Notes: generated by a model from the sequence alone, not told the origin. A DNA stretch of 64,000 nucleotides from Thiosocius sp942490985 (GCA_942490985.1 CALNYW010000003.1:372001-436000), one strand, 5' to 3'. Counted from the stretch's first letter, positions 28,844-38,401 are shown. Numbers and translations are program-made.

Positions 28844-29953
28844 ATGAAAACCTTCAGCGCAACACACGCCGCGGGCAGCGATTGGTCCGCGCTCTGCGAC
28901 CGCGTGGTGGAACGCAGCGCCGACGCCGGCGACCTTGCCTTCATCTATCTCGCCGAGCAGTTAGCCAATGATGCAACGCCGATCATCGAGCGTCTGCGCG
29001 AGCGCAGCGGGATTCCCCACTGGGTCGGATGCGTCGGCATGGGCCTGTGCAGCAACGGCACCGAGACCTACGACGAACCGGCCCTGTCGGTCCTGACCAC
29101 GCCGTTCGGCAGCGACAGCTTCCGCCTGATACCGTCTTTCGACAACACCCCGGCTGAATGGCTAGCCAGCACGCAGGACTGGCGACAACGCTCAATGGCT
29201 AGCGTCGCCGTCGTCCACAGCGACCCGAGTTGCACCACCCTGCCTGAACAACTCACCGCTTTCAGCGATGCCCTCAACGGGGGGTTTCTGGTCGGTGGGA
29301 TCGCATCGGCGGAAAACGAGGCCGCCCAGGTTGTCGATGGCCCGGTCACTGGCGGGGTGTCAGGCGTTTTACTCGGCGGCGATCTGGCCGTCAGCACGGG
29401 GTTGACCCAGGGCTGCAGCCTGATTGGCGACAAGCACGTGATCACCAGCTGTACGCGCAACATTATCGAAAAAATCGACGACCGACCGGCGTTGGACGTG
29501 CTCAAAAAAGCGATCGGGGATGTCCTGTCACGTGATCTCAGCCGCATCGGCGGATACATCTTTGCCGCACTGCCGATCCAGGGATCAGACACCGGTGACT
29601 ACCTGGTACGCAATCTGGTCGGTATCGACCCTGATCGAGGCTTGGTAGCCATCGGCGATCTCGTTCAGCCGGGGATGGAGATTCAATTCGCCCGCCGAGA
29701 CGCCGACACGGCCCGCGCCGATCTGCGTCAGATGGTGGAAAAGCTCAAGGCCCGTTTACCGGCACCGCCGCGCGGTGGCCTGTATCACACCTGTCTCGGG
29801 CGCGGCCGTCACCTGTTTGGCGACAATTCTGCCGAAATGCAACAGATCCGCGAGCTACTGGGCGATGTACCGTTGGCCGGGTTCTATGCCAATGGTGAGA
29901 TCTCACATAACCGACTCTACGGCTACACAGGCGTTTTGACGCTATTCAGCTGA
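28844..29953 (+). CDS. FIST N- and C-domain signal transduction protein
   Basis: The product has about 369 residues from the ATG at 28844 (a GTG at 28805 would add 13). FIST_N covers roughly residues 20-210, with GGGFLVGGIAS-like segments (GGFLVGGIASAENE) and TQGCSLIGDKHVIT. FIST_C follows with VRNLVGIDPDRGLVAIGD and, near the end, GLYHTCLGRGRHLFG and FYANGEISHNRLYGYTG, a typical FIST_C ending. FIST domains are proposed small-ligand (possibly amino acid) sensors. Here the protein stands alone, without a kinase or cyclase output domain. Confidence 0.88.
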   Translation: MKTFSATHAAGSDWSALCDRVVERSADAGDLAFIYLAEQLANDATPIIERLRERSGIPHWVGCVGMGLCSNGTETYDEPALSVLTTPFGSDSFRLIPSFDNTPAEWLASTQDWRQRSMASVAVVHSDPSCTTLPEQLTAFSDALNGGFLVGGIASAENEAAQVVDGPVTGGVSGVLLGGDLAVSTGLTQGCSLIGDKHVITSCTRNIIEKIDDRPALDVLKKAIGDVLSRDLSRIGGYIFAALPIQGSDTGDYLVRNLVGIDPDRGLVAIGDLVQPGMEIQFARRDADTARADLRQMVEKLKARLPAPPRGGLYHTCLGRGRHLFGDNSAEMQQIRELLGDVPLAGFYANGEISHNRLYGYTGVLTLFS

Positions 29954-29987
29954 CACGATAGACCGATCTGATTCAGGCACTGCGCAT

Positions 29988-31898
29988 TCAGTTCGCCTGG
30001 GCGTCGCGGCGTGGCGCGCTGCCCGGCTCGATGGTTGCCCAAACCTCACGTACCCGTTGCTCAATTTGAGCCGGCAACAGGCCGGCTTCGGCCAGCTGCT
30101 CGGTCTGCGTTCCCTGCTCGATAAAGCGGTCGGGCAGGCCGAGATTCACAACACGCACGGTCCGGCCCGCCTCAGCCAACGCCTCGTTGACCCCTGACCC
30201 GGCACCGCCGTGCACGACGTTTTCTTCCAACGTCACCAGCAAATGGTGCTCGTCGGCCAACTCAAGTACGCACTCGAGGTCGAGTGGTTTGACAAACCGC
30301 ATATTGACCACGGTCGCGTCGAGCGCCTCACCGACCGCTGTGGCAGATTCGAGCAGGGTGCCAAAAGCCAGAAGGGCGATTCCATGGCCTTGGCGCACGC
30401 GTCTTGCGCGGCCCCAGGGCAGCGTCGACAGATCGTCACGAACCACCGCGCCAGTGCCAGCCCCACGCGGGTAACGAACCAACGCCGGACCGGGATGTTC
30501 ATAGGCGGTTTGCAGCATCTCACGGCACTCGCACTCATCAGCCGGCGCAAGGATGGCCATATTCGGGATACAGCGGGCGTAGCTGAGATCAAAGCTGCCG
30601 GCGTGGGTGGCGCCGTCGGCGCCGACCTGCCCCGCCCGATCAACGGCAAACGTCACATCGAGATTTTGCAGCGCGACATCGTGCAACATCTGATCGTAGG
30701 CGCGTTGCAGAAAGGTTGAGTAAATCGCGACAACCGGTTTGAGGCCGTCGCAGGCCATGCCCGCGGCAAAGGTCACTGCATGTTGCTCCGCGATGCCAAC
30801 GTCAAAGTAGCGCTGCGGGAAACGTTGCGCGAAACCGACCAGACCCGACCCCTCACACATGGCGGGCGTAACCGCAACCAGGCGATCGTCGGCCACAGCT
30901 GCATCATCGATCCATTCAGAAAAAATACTGGTGAAGCTCTTTCCACCCGATTTCTTGTTCATCGCACCGGTCGACGGATCGAACGGGCTAACGCCGTGAT
31001 ACACGCATGGGTCGCCCTCGGCCGGCGCGTAGCCGTGGCCTTTTTGCGTGACGACATGGAGGAACCGCGGCCCACGCATCTGCTTCATGTTTCGCAGCGT
31101 GTTGACCAGCAGCGGCAGGTCATGTCCATCGATCGGGCCGATGTAATTGAAGCCGAGTTCTTCGAACAGGGTGCCGGGCGTGACCATGCCCTTCATGTGC
31201 TCTTCCCAGCGGTGCACAAGGTCTTTCATGCCAGGCAGCCCGCTGAGCACTTGCTTCCCACCTTCTCGAACCCGGTTATAGAAGCGACTCGAAAGCGCCC
31301 GTGCCAGGTAATTGCTGACGGCACCCACGGGTGGAGAAATCGACATGTCGTTGTCGTTGAGGATAACCAGCAAATCGAGATCAAGTGCGCCGGCGTGATT
31401 AAGCGCCTCAAACGCCATGCCCGCCGACAATGCGCCGTCCCCAATTACGGCAATATGCTCTCGCTCTTCGTCACCGGCGTTGGCCGCCACCGCCATACCC
31501 AAAGCCGCGCTGATCGACGTGCTCGAGTGTCCGGCGCCGAATGGGTCATAAGGCGACTCATCACGCCGCAAGAATCCTGACAACCCGCCTTTTTGGCGCA
31601 GCGTGGACATGCGTCCGCGGCGGCCAGTCAAAATTTTGTGTGGATATGCCTGGTGCCCGACATCCCAGATCAAACGGTCTGTCGGGGTATTGAAGACATG
31701 ATGCAGCGCGACACTGAGCTCGACGACACCAAGCCCGGCCGCAAGGTGCCCACCGGTCTGCGAGACCGTATCGACCAGGAATTGCCTGACCTCTGCAGCC
31801 AGCTGTGGCAATTCCAGTGCGGCGAGTTTGCGCACATCCGCCGGCGACTCAATTTCGTCGAGCAGCTCATAAGTCGGGTTTGGGACAGTGTCTGGCAT
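29988..31898 (-). CDS. dxs: 1-deoxy-D-xylulose-5-phosphate synthase Dxs
   Basis: Dxs is a thiamine-diphosphate enzyme that condenses pyruvate and glyceraldehyde-3-phosphate, the first step of the MEP isoprenoid pathway. The 636 residues show DVGHQAYPHKILTGRR, GAGHSSTSISAALGMA, the ThDP motif GDGALSAGMAFEALN through LNDNDMSIS, and the pyrimidine-domain motif DVGIAEQHAVTFAAGMA. An AGGTGA site five bases before the ATG at 31898 supports that start over the GTG at 31907. It converges on the FIST gene. Confidence 0.98.
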   Translation of the reverse strand: MPDTVPNPTYELLDEIESPADVRKLAALELPQLAAEVRQFLVDTVSQTGGHLAAGLGVVELSVALHHVFNTPTDRLIWDVGHQAYPHKILTGRRGRMSTLRQKGGLSGFLRRDESPYDPFGAGHSSTSISAALGMAVAANAGDEEREHIAVIGDGALSAGMAFEALNHAGALDLDLLVILNDNDMSISPPVGAVSNYLARALSSRFYNRVREGGKQVLSGLPGMKDLVHRWEEHMKGMVTPGTLFEELGFNYIGPIDGHDLPLLVNTLRNMKQMRGPRFLHVVTQKGHGYAPAEGDPCVYHGVSPFDPSTGAMNKKSGGKSFTSIFSEWIDDAAVADDRLVAVTPAMCEGSGLVGFAQRFPQRYFDVGIAEQHAVTFAAGMACDGLKPVVAIYSTFLQRAYDQMLHDVALQNLDVTFAVDRAGQVGADGATHAGSFDLSYARCIPNMAILAPADECECREMLQTAYEHPGPALVRYPRGAGTGAVVRDDLSTLPWGRARRVRQGHGIALLAFGTLLESATAVGEALDATVVNMRFVKPLDLECVLELADEHHLLVTLEENVVHGGAGSGVNEALAEAGRTVRVVNLGLPDRFIEQGTQTEQLAEAGLLPAQIEQRVREVWATIEPGSAPRRDAQAN

Positions 31899-31969
31899 AC
31901 GGCTCACCTGGGCAGATTCTTCCGTAGTCTAACGCACCCTTACCGCTTGCGGCAGACGCGCCGCCGTTA

Positions 31970-32640
31970 AAAAAGCACGCGAGTCCCGATCACCACGCTT
32001 GAGAATTCCACTAATGACCCAAGCGATTGCGCCACATTGAGTGTCGGGGCGGCGCAGTGAGCCGACGACGCGCTCCCCTGGGAAGCCCATTTAACCGCAG
32101 CAGGACCTTCTATGCCCACGCGCAGCAACGCATGCGCAACCAGCTCGCTAAGCCAGATCGTTTCCCCTTCGTTCCCGTCCTCAACGGGCTGAAAGCCGGA
32201 TACACCGCTACACCCTGGCAACAGGCGCCGAAAATCCCCGTCCAAGGCAGCCCTGCGAGAAAGACAGAGGCAAATTCACCGTTGGGCACAAAGACCTCGG
32301 CTTCGGCCTCGGATCCAGTGCTTACCCGGCGGTGTATATGTTGAAGACCCCCGCAGGTCGGTCCGATGCAAGACCTGGACAGTGAGTGCTGCGGCATCGG
32401 TCGCGATGTTATCGCCACGTGAGTCGACAGGGCGATTGGGCTGTAAATTGCGGCCCAGAGAAAACGGGCGGGGAACAAAGTGCAGCATCGCCAGTCGGCC
32501 GTTTGGGGGGAGCCCGTCAGCTGTTCCTACCACGCAAAAGGTGTCATGGTCACCAGCAGCTGGCAGTCGCTTGCCGTTGCCGCCGTTGCCGGGAAAATCC
32601 ATCGGGCTGACCCGCATCATCGTAATCGCCAGGAGTGGGA
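31970..32640. other. Long spacer with no recognisable gene
   Basis: About 750 bp separate the divergent dxs and plsC genes. Several open frames of 90-120 codons occur on both strands, but none has a recognisable domain or a good ribosome site, and their compositions look like random reading of GC-rich DNA. It could be a decayed gene or a long regulatory region. Confidence 0.4.
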
Positions 32641-32652
32641 GGGAAGCAAGCC

Positions 32653-33411
32653 ATGGTTTTTTTTCGGGCAGCCCGGCGCTCCGTGCTGTTGATTTTTCAC
32701 TTCCTGCTTGGCCTATTGATGACCTTGGTTTTCGGGCAGCGTCTCAATAGCAACATTGTGCGGACCAACCCGCGGGTCACCACCTGGTGGCAAAACCGTT
32801 CATGCGACATTCTCGGGATTCAGATAACGGTCAGTGGTTACCGCCCCACACCGCCGGCATTACTGGTCAGCAACCACGTATCCTGGCTTGACATCGTGGT
32901 GCTCAACGCCGTGGCCCCGACGGTCTTTCTGTCGAAGAGCGAAGTGCAACGCTGGCCCATCATCGGCTGGCTTGCGACGCGCGCCGGCACGGTCTTCATT
33001 CGCCGGGGTGACGGCGAAACGCATACGGTGAAGGCCCAGATAGCCGACCGACTGCACGCTGATGAACTGGTGACAATTTTCGCCGAGGGTACAACAACCG
33101 ATGGCAGGCAGGTCCGGCCCTTCTTCCCACGACTGTTCGCGGCGGCCATTGAGACGGGAAAACCCGTTGTGCCGGTGGCGCTGCGCTACCACGTCGATGG
33201 CGGTTTCGACCCGGTCGCGCCCTACACCGACAACCAAACCCTGTTCGACAACTTTCGCGGCTTGATCGGCCGGCGGTACACGCGGGTTCATATCACCTTC
33301 GGAGAACCCATAAACGTAGAAGGACTTAATCGCCGCGAGGCGGCGCGACGCGCCCACACTGCAGTGCAGGACGCACTCCACGCCCCGAGACCGCTAACCG
33401 GTACCGCCTGA
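32653..33411 (+). CDS. plsC: 1-acyl-sn-glycerol-3-phosphate acyltransferase (PlsC family)
   Basis: This membrane-associated acyltransferase probably makes phosphatidic acid from lysophosphatidic acid. The 252-residue protein has an N-terminal transmembrane helix (about 10-28), the catalytic HX4D motif at H75-D80 (NHVSWLD), an arginine-containing block (TVFIRRGD), and the substrate motif FAEGTTTDG with EGT at 145-147. Another lysophospholipid or ornithine-lipid acyltransferase role is possible. The ATG at 32653 is preceded by a GGAGG site. Confidence 0.88.
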   Translation: MVFFRAARRSVLLIFHFLLGLLMTLVFGQRLNSNIVRTNPRVTTWWQNRSCDILGIQITVSGYRPTPPALLVSNHVSWLDIVVLNAVAPTVFLSKSEVQRWPIIGWLATRAGTVFIRRGDGETHTVKAQIADRLHADELVTIFAEGTTTDGRQVRPFFPRLFAAAIETGKPVVPVALRYHVDGGFDPVAPYTDNQTLFDNFRGLIGRRYTRVHITFGEPINVEGLNRREAARRAHTAVQDALHAPRPLTGTA

Positions 33412-33425
33412 TCGACAATTACGCG

Positions 33426-34496
33426 ATGCCCTCACGTAACCTCGATTTTCTGATCGTCGGCCAGGGACTGTCCGGCTCCGCGCTTGCCTGGCACCTGATC
33501 GAGGCAGGTCAACGGGTTCTGGTTGTCGACAACGGCCATCGGAGCGCTGCGTCGCGCGTCGCTGCCGGCCTGATAAATCCACTCGCGGGGATGCGCTTTA
33601 ATCGGCGGCCCGAGGTCGGTGATTGGCTGCGTAGCGCAGAATCCTGGTACGGCAAACTCGAACACGCGTTTGCTCAACGGCTGTTTCATCGAAGGCCGAT
33701 GTTGCGTTTGTTTCGGTCGCCCGAACAACGACGATTCTACCAACGACGATGTGATGACCCAGAAGCCACTCACCTGCTCGGCGAGATCTTTACATCGCAG
33801 GACTGTCCGGAGCCGATCAATGCTCCGCATGGCGGTTTCATTCAGCATCAGACAGGGCATGTCGACCTGCCGCTGTTGTTGTCACTGATCCGCGAATGGT
33901 TGTGCGCTACGGATTCGCTGATTACCCAGGAATTCGACGCCGCCGCCCTCGACGCCAATGAAACGGGCGTGAGCTTCGGCACCTGGCGCGCAAAACACGC
34001 GGTGTTTTGTGAGGGCCAGCGACTGCTCGACAATCCTTGGTTTGATGACCTTCCCTTGCAACCAGACAAAGGCGAGATCCTCACGGTGCACAGCGAAACC
34101 TGGCGGCCCCGGCATATCGTAAACGGTGCACACTGGCTGCTGCCGCGACAGCATGGCCTGATTCGATTCGGCGCCACACATGGGCATCAGGATGCCAGCC
34201 CACTCGTGACAGAACAGGCACGACAAACACTCCTTGACGGTTTGCATTCGATCGCGCCGACCCATCGATTCAAACTCGTCGATCATCAAGCCGGTTTTCG
34301 CCCCGCGACCCCAGACCGTTACCCTTTTCTGGGCCGCAGCCGTCGCCACCCATCCGTGTGGGTTTGCAATGGCTTCGGCGCACGCGGTGCATTGAGCATT
34401 CCCTGGTACACCACCAAGCTCGCGTCACACCTGATCGAGCAACGGCCATTGCCTGCCGAGGCCGACATTGCACGTTTGCGCCAGCCACCCCCGTGA
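33426..34496 (+). CDS. FAD-dependent oxidoreductase (DAO family)
   Basis: The 356-residue protein has an N-terminal Rossmann FAD loop FLIVGQGLSGSALAWHL, an acidic second strand end (LVVDNG), then the DAO substrate domain and a C-terminal FAD-contact motif GFRPATPDRYPFLGRS followed by NGFGARGALSIPWYT. The pattern resembles glycine-oxidase/MnmC C-domain-like enzymes, but no fused methyltransferase is present and the substrate is unknown. Its stop overlaps the next gene start as GTGA, so the two are probably co-translated. Confidence 0.85.
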   Translation: MPSRNLDFLIVGQGLSGSALAWHLIEAGQRVLVVDNGHRSAASRVAAGLINPLAGMRFNRRPEVGDWLRSAESWYGKLEHAFAQRLFHRRPMLRLFRSPEQRRFYQRRCDDPEATHLLGEIFTSQDCPEPINAPHGGFIQHQTGHVDLPLLLSLIREWLCATDSLITQEFDAAALDANETGVSFGTWRAKHAVFCEGQRLLDNPWFDDLPLQPDKGEILTVHSETWRPRHIVNGAHWLLPRQHGLIRFGATHGHQDASPLVTEQARQTLLDGLHSIAPTHRFKLVDHQAGFRPATPDRYPFLGRSRRHPSVWVCNGFGARGALSIPWYTTKLASHLIEQRPLPAEADIARLRQPPP

Positions 34497-35077
34497 CCCG
34501 CGGTAACGAAATCCTCAAACCATTGACCGCTGTTGCTCACGATGCCGTCGCGGCGGCTTTGTTCGACGGCGCAAAAGCGATCGACGCAACCATGGGCAAT
34601 GGCCACGACACGGTGTTTCTGGCACGGCAGGTGGGGCCCAACGGCAGTGTCTTCGCTTTCGACATTCAGCCTGCCGCGTTAGCCACAACCGCCTGTCGCA
34701 TCGAGCAGGCGGGCGTTGCAACGCGGGTTGAACTGCGACAGCTGGGCCACCAGAAAATGTTGGCAGCCGTTCCGATCAGCTGGTTGGGTGCGGTGAACGC
34801 CGTGATGTTCAACCTCGGCTATTTACCGGGCGGCGACAAAACCTGCGTGACCCAGGCGACAACGACCTGTCAGGCACTCGATCGCGCGATCGAGCTGCTC
34901 GCCACCAACGGCAGGTTATCGATATTGCTTTATCGACATCACGCTGGCGCAGACCCTGAAGTAAGCGCCGTAACGCAATGGCTTGGGGATCTACCAGACG
35001 CCTATCACGTCGACAGCTATGAAACTCGCGGACCTGCGCTCCACCTCGTCACCCGCGTCGGTCGCTTCGAACCCTGA
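34493..35077 (+). CDS. Class I SAM methyltransferase, rRNA methylase-like (YtqB type)
   Basis: The product has 194 residues from a GTG overlapping the preceding DAO stop. The SAM motif I is AIDATMGNGHDTVFLA, followed by FAFDIQPAAL (motif II acidic end) and the characteristic NLGYLPGGDK loop, then LYRHHAGADPE. This arrangement matches the putative rRNA methylase family (PF06962, B. subtilis YtqB). The exact substrate is unknown. The upstream-extended frame to 34358 overlaps the DAO gene and is rejected. Confidence 0.87.
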   Translation: MTRGNEILKPLTAVAHDAVAAALFDGAKAIDATMGNGHDTVFLARQVGPNGSVFAFDIQPAALATTACRIEQAGVATRVELRQLGHQKMLAAVPISWLGAVNAVMFNLGYLPGGDKTCVTQATTTCQALDRAIELLATNGRLSILLYRHHAGADPEVSAVTQWLGDLPDAYHVDSYETRGPALHLVTRVGRFEP

Positions 35078-35083
35078 ACATGG

Positions 35084-35833
35084 TCATTCGATGCGGCGCA
35101 ATCTGTAGCGGATCTGGCGGACGCTGTCCGAATCACCCTCTGAGAATTGCCAGCCATCAACCAGAGGCAGCTCGATCAAATGCTCAGGGGGAAGCACGGC
35201 GACTTCTCTAACCCGGGCCGATGGCCGCGCGGCCCGACGTTGCGTTTCGACGTCCTGCCGTTTGCCATGTACCTGTTTGGCCCTCTCAGCGACAGCGAAC
35301 CAATTCTCGGCGATCGTGCTGTCCGTCTCACACCGATAGGTCACCGCAAGGTAGTTCCCCGGCGGTTGATAGCCGGGTTCGAGCGCAACCCGCCCATCGC
35401 GCAAGATCCCAGCGACCGGGAAAGCCGCAAATCTCACGCGTGGCGTAGCATGCATCTCAAGATTGCTGTCGAGATAACTGCCTTCAACGCTTTGACATGA
35501 AAACCAGCCTGCTGGGGCTGAAACCGCCGAGATGGGTTCCAGCCAGCGCGCCCGGCCACTGCCGACGCCGAATGCCCCGCCCGACACGTCAAACTCGATT
35601 TTGATTTCCCAGGGAATGTGTACGCCACCGCCAAAACCCCGCTCACCAAACACAAAGCGGTGGTGTCCGTCGATAGATAGCTGCCAGACGCCGTCATTAC
35701 CGTCCGCAACAGCTGCTGTTGCCAGTGACAGCATCAGGGACGCCAGACACCATGCGCTTGCGGCGCGCCAAGAAGACGACTCAGCTGGCCGCTTCGACAG
35801 CGGTTTTGACGGAAAAGCTCTCGTTTCGAACAT
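35084..35833 (-). CDS. Hypothetical secreted protein
   Basis: I do not recognise this family. The frame is open to 35968. From the ATG at 35833 the product has 249 residues: a basic N-terminal segment, a hydrophobic stretch (ASAWCLASLMLSLATAA) with a plausible signal cleavage after AVA, then a beta-rich domain of about 130 residues with two cysteines (in WFSCQSVEG and TYRCETDST) that may pair in the periplasm, and a basic tail. ATG codons at 35851 and 35968 are alternatives. It converges almost end to end on the methyltransferase gene. Confidence 0.6.
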   Translation of the reverse strand: MFETRAFPSKPLSKRPAESSSWRAASAWCLASLMLSLATAAVADGNDGVWQLSIDGHHRFVFGERGFGGGVHIPWEIKIEFDVSGGAFGVGSGRARWLEPISAVSAPAGWFSCQSVEGSYLDSNLEMHATPRVRFAAFPVAGILRDGRVALEPGYQPPGNYLAVTYRCETDSTIAENWFAVAERAKQVHGKRQDVETQRRAARPSARVREVAVLPPEHLIELPLVDGWQFSEGDSDSVRQIRYRLRRIE

Positions 35834-36023
35834 CGGCGGGTAACGCAGCATATCTGGTGCCCTTGTTGGCGGTACGAGAATCTCCGGGCGTTGGGGCCGC
35901 GTCGACGTGCGATACGGCGCATCGAACGGGCTGTTCCACGCTTTCAAGCTGCCAGCCCCTGTCCACAAGTCAACTATCGTAAACTAACGCGCGAAGCTAG
36001 TGGGCCAAGCAAGGGACTCCGAT

Positions 36024-36512
36024 ATGGAACGCGCGATCGAAACTTTACTTTACGCCAGCCGCTGGCTCCTTGCGCCGATCTATGTCGGCCTGAGCCTGGC
36101 CCTGATCGCGCTGGGCATCAAGTTTTTCCAGGAAGCGTTCCATCTCTTGCCGGTGGTCCTGGCGATGAAAGAAGCAGACCTGGTGCTGGTCACACTCAGC
36201 CTGGTCGATCTTGCTTTGGTCGGCGGTCTGATCGTTATGGTGATGCTGAGCGGTTACGAGAATTTCGTCTCCGCAATCGACATCAAGGAGGGCGCGGAGA
36301 AGCTCAGTTGGCTTGGCAAGCTCGATGCAGGCTCATTGAAGCAAAAAGTTGCCGCCTCAATCGTTGCAATCTCTTCGATTCACCTACTCAAAGCATTCAT
36401 GAATACGCCTCAGATCGAAAACGACAAGCTCATGTGGTACGTCATCATCCACCTGACGTTTGTCCTCTCGGCGTTGGGGATGGCGTATGTCGACCGACTA
36501 AATCAGCACTGA
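36024..36512 (+). CDS. UPF0114 membrane protein (YqhA family)
   Basis: The 162-residue integral membrane protein begins MERAIETLLYASRWLLAPIY, typical of the YqhA/UPF0114 (TIGR00645) family. Three to four transmembrane segments are visible (about 15-38, 46-74, 108-128, 136-155). The function is unknown. AGGGA seven bases before the ATG at 36024 supports this start over a GTG-like one at 36000. Confidence 0.88.
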   Translation: MERAIETLLYASRWLLAPIYVGLSLALIALGIKFFQEAFHLLPVVLAMKEADLVLVTLSLVDLALVGGLIVMVMLSGYENFVSAIDIKEGAEKLSWLGKLDAGSLKQKVAASIVAISSIHLLKAFMNTPQIENDKLMWYVIIHLTFVLSALGMAYVDRLNQH

Positions 36513-36610
36513 GCCCGTTACAGCCTGATGAAGCACCATGAGCACGGAACGTTGCTGAACGGGCTTATCGGTAGGCTAGACATGATGTCTCGTGGGCCTT
36601 GCCGCGTCGT

Positions 36611-36916
36611 TCAATAGTCGTTCAACGCATGATCGGCATTCCAGCCCAGCGTTTTTGCCCGAGCGATAGCCGCATCATAGATTTCGCGGTGCTTGGCCGC
36701 CAAGTCGGGGGGCAGGTTGGAAACCAAGTGGCCGTACTCCTCCCAAGCCTCCCAGACCTGCGCGTAAAGCGCCTCGACCCGCTGCACCGTCCAGCCTGCG
36801 CAAGTTTCGGTCTCGGGTAGGAGGCCGAACAACCAGGCATCGCGAATGATGTTGCCGGTCGGGTTCATTGCCCCGCTCGGATCCTTGTCGATACCGGGAT
36901 AAATCTTGTCTTTCAT
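36611..36916 (-). CDS. Conserved hypothetical protein, 101 residues
   Basis: This is a small soluble protein beginning MKDKIYPGIDKDPSG and containing GNIIRDAWLFGLLPE and GWTVQRVEALYAQVWEAWEEYGHLVS. It is mostly helical, with several tryptophans. I recognise the pattern as a conserved hypothetical of gammaproteobacteria but know no function. The ATG at 36916 is used; the open frame to 37030 runs into the divergent phosphatase gene. Confidence 0.7.
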   Translation of the reverse strand: MKDKIYPGIDKDPSGAMNPTGNIIRDAWLFGLLPETETCAGWTVQRVEALYAQVWEAWEEYGHLVSNLPPDLAAKHREIYDAAIARAKTLGWNADHALNDY

Positions 36917-36997
36917 TGACAGCCTGCGTGCGGGGTTGTTGATTGCGCCGATTCTAGCAAAATGGTTTGACAAGCATTGCCAGACCAACGAACCCAC

Positions 36998-37597
36998 ATG
37001 ACCCGTCTTGATTTCCTCCGCCACGGCCAACCCGAGGGCGGCAACCGTTTCCGCGGTAACGGCGTCGACGATCCGTTATCGGCGCGCGGTTGGGCGCAGA
37101 TGCGGACTACCGCCGCCGCAATCGACGACTGGCAGCGCATCGTCAGCTCGCCTATGCAACGCTGCCATGCCTTCGCAGAATGGCTATCACGCGAGCGCGC
37201 GTTGCCGCTGTCGATCGAAGCCGACCTTCGCGAGGTCGGTTTTGGCAGCTGGGAAGGGGTTACCCGCCAAGAACTCATGACCGAGCGCCGCGAGGAATAT
37301 GCGTCGTTCTACCGCGACCCGGTCAATAACCGACCCCCGGGCGCCGAAACACTCGCCGATTTCGGAGACCGCGTCGGTCGGGCGTTCGAGCGACTCTTGC
37401 AGACCGAGGCCGGCGAGCGGGTGCTGGTCGTCGCACATGCCGGGGTCATCAGGGCCGCCGTCGGACATGTCCTGGAGAGCCCACCCGCATGCTGGTACCG
37501 AAGCGATGTCGCGAATGCCGCTGTGACACGCTTCGAACGCGACACCGAGGGCACAAGACTCGTGTTTCACAACTGGTTACCCAGCCTTTCGGGCTAG
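36998..37597 (+). CDS. Histidine phosphatase family protein
   Basis: The product is a 199-residue member of the phosphoglycerate-mutase-like superfamily. The catalytic RHGQ motif lies near the N terminus (LDFLRHGQPEGG), the second catalytic region includes IVSSPMQRC, and the acid residue region LREVGFGSWEG and the late histidine VVAHAGVIRA are present. It resembles CobC/alpha-ribazole phosphatases and other broad-specificity phosphatases; no cobalamin genes are nearby, so the substrate is unassigned. The ATG at 36998 starts directly before TRLDFLRHG. Confidence 0.86.
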   Translation: MTRLDFLRHGQPEGGNRFRGNGVDDPLSARGWAQMRTTAAAIDDWQRIVSSPMQRCHAFAEWLSRERALPLSIEADLREVGFGSWEGVTRQELMTERREEYASFYRDPVNNRPPGAETLADFGDRVGRAFERLLQTEAGERVLVVAHAGVIRAAVGHVLESPPACWYRSDVANAAVTRFERDTEGTRLVFHNWLPSLSG

Positions 37598-37629
37598 TAT
37601 CGGGCCTGTTGCCACAAGGAATTCGATAC

Positions 37630-38196
37630 ATGGGATTTGCCCGACTTGCCTTCCGCGTCCTCCTCGGCCTGCTGATCCTGCTTGCCGTCATCGGCTTGAC
37701 GCTACCCGACTCCGCGACCGTCGAACGCGAGATCACTATCAAAGCGCCGGTTGCTACCGTTTTTCCACATATCAACAGCATGCAGGCCTTCCATGCCTGG
37801 TCGCCATGGACCCGTGGCGACCCCTCGACGCAATACGTGTTCGAGGGTCCCGAGCAGGGTGTCGGTTCACGGATGCGCTGGTTCAGTGGTAGCGAGGATG
37901 TCGGTCAAGGCAGCCAGGAGATTATCGCGAGCGTTGCCAACCAACACGTCGAGACATCGTTGGTGTTCGGCGACAAGGGCAGCGGCATTGCACGCTTTAC
38001 CCTGATACCCGACGCCGAGGGCACCACGGTGCGTTGGCAGTTCCACAGCGATTTCGGCTGGGACCTGTTCAGCCGCTACGTCGGCTTGATGCTGGACAGC
38101 ATGATCGGCGCGGCCTACGACAAGGGCTTGCGGACCCTTAAGGAAGGTATCGAAGGTCGCGACGCTTCGTCTCTGACGGCTAGCGACGCGCGATGA
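37630..38196 (+). CDS. Membrane-anchored SRPBCC-domain protein
   Basis: The product has 188 residues with an N-terminal transmembrane helix (about 8-27), followed by a START/polyketide-cyclase-like (SRPBCC) domain beginning at TVEREITIKAPVATVFPHI and ending in a long C-terminal helix. Such proteins bind hydrophobic ligands; the ligand is unknown. AAGGA lies nine bases before the ATG at 37630. Its last 17 bases overlap a convergent small membrane protein gene. Confidence 0.8.
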   Translation: MGFARLAFRVLLGLLILLAVIGLTLPDSATVEREITIKAPVATVFPHINSMQAFHAWSPWTRGDPSTQYVFEGPEQGVGSRMRWFSGSEDVGQGSQEIIASVANQHVETSLVFGDKGSGIARFTLIPDAEGTTVRWQFHSDFGWDLFSRYVGLMLDSMIGAAYDKGLRTLKEGIEGRDASSLTASDAR

Positions 38197-38353
38197 ACAG
38201 CACGACCCCGAGCAATATTGCGCCGACCACCAAGCCCGGCCACTCGCTGTCGATACGCAGCCGGCCGCTTATCATCAGCCCCAGGGCAATGGCACAGCCG
38301 ATGGCCAGCACGATAAAGATTAACGACAGCTTGGCGTTCTGAAAACGCGCCAT
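38180..38353 (-). CDS. Small membrane protein, 57 residues
   Basis: This short gene reads MARFQNAKLSLIFIVLAIGC and on, with two predicted transmembrane helices (about 9-28 and 38-54) joined by a short polar loop (SGRLRIDSEW) and a C-terminal FIARR. The frame is intact with ATG and TAG, and the amphipathic order basic-TM-polar-TM-basic is not what random sequence gives. The ribosome site is weak. The function is unknown. Confidence 0.6.
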   Translation of the reverse strand: MARFQNAKLSLIFIVLAIGCAIALGLMISGRLRIDSEWPGLVVGAILLGVVLFIARR

Positions 38354-38401
38354 GCTTTAACCAGCCAAATCACATAACAGAATCGAACGAGAACCATCAT
38401 C

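Noticed and set aside
36514..36567. Inverted repeat GCCCGTT/AACGGGC between convergent genes as a terminator
   Set aside because: The loop is about 35 bases and no T-run follows on either strand, so an intrinsic terminator is not supported.
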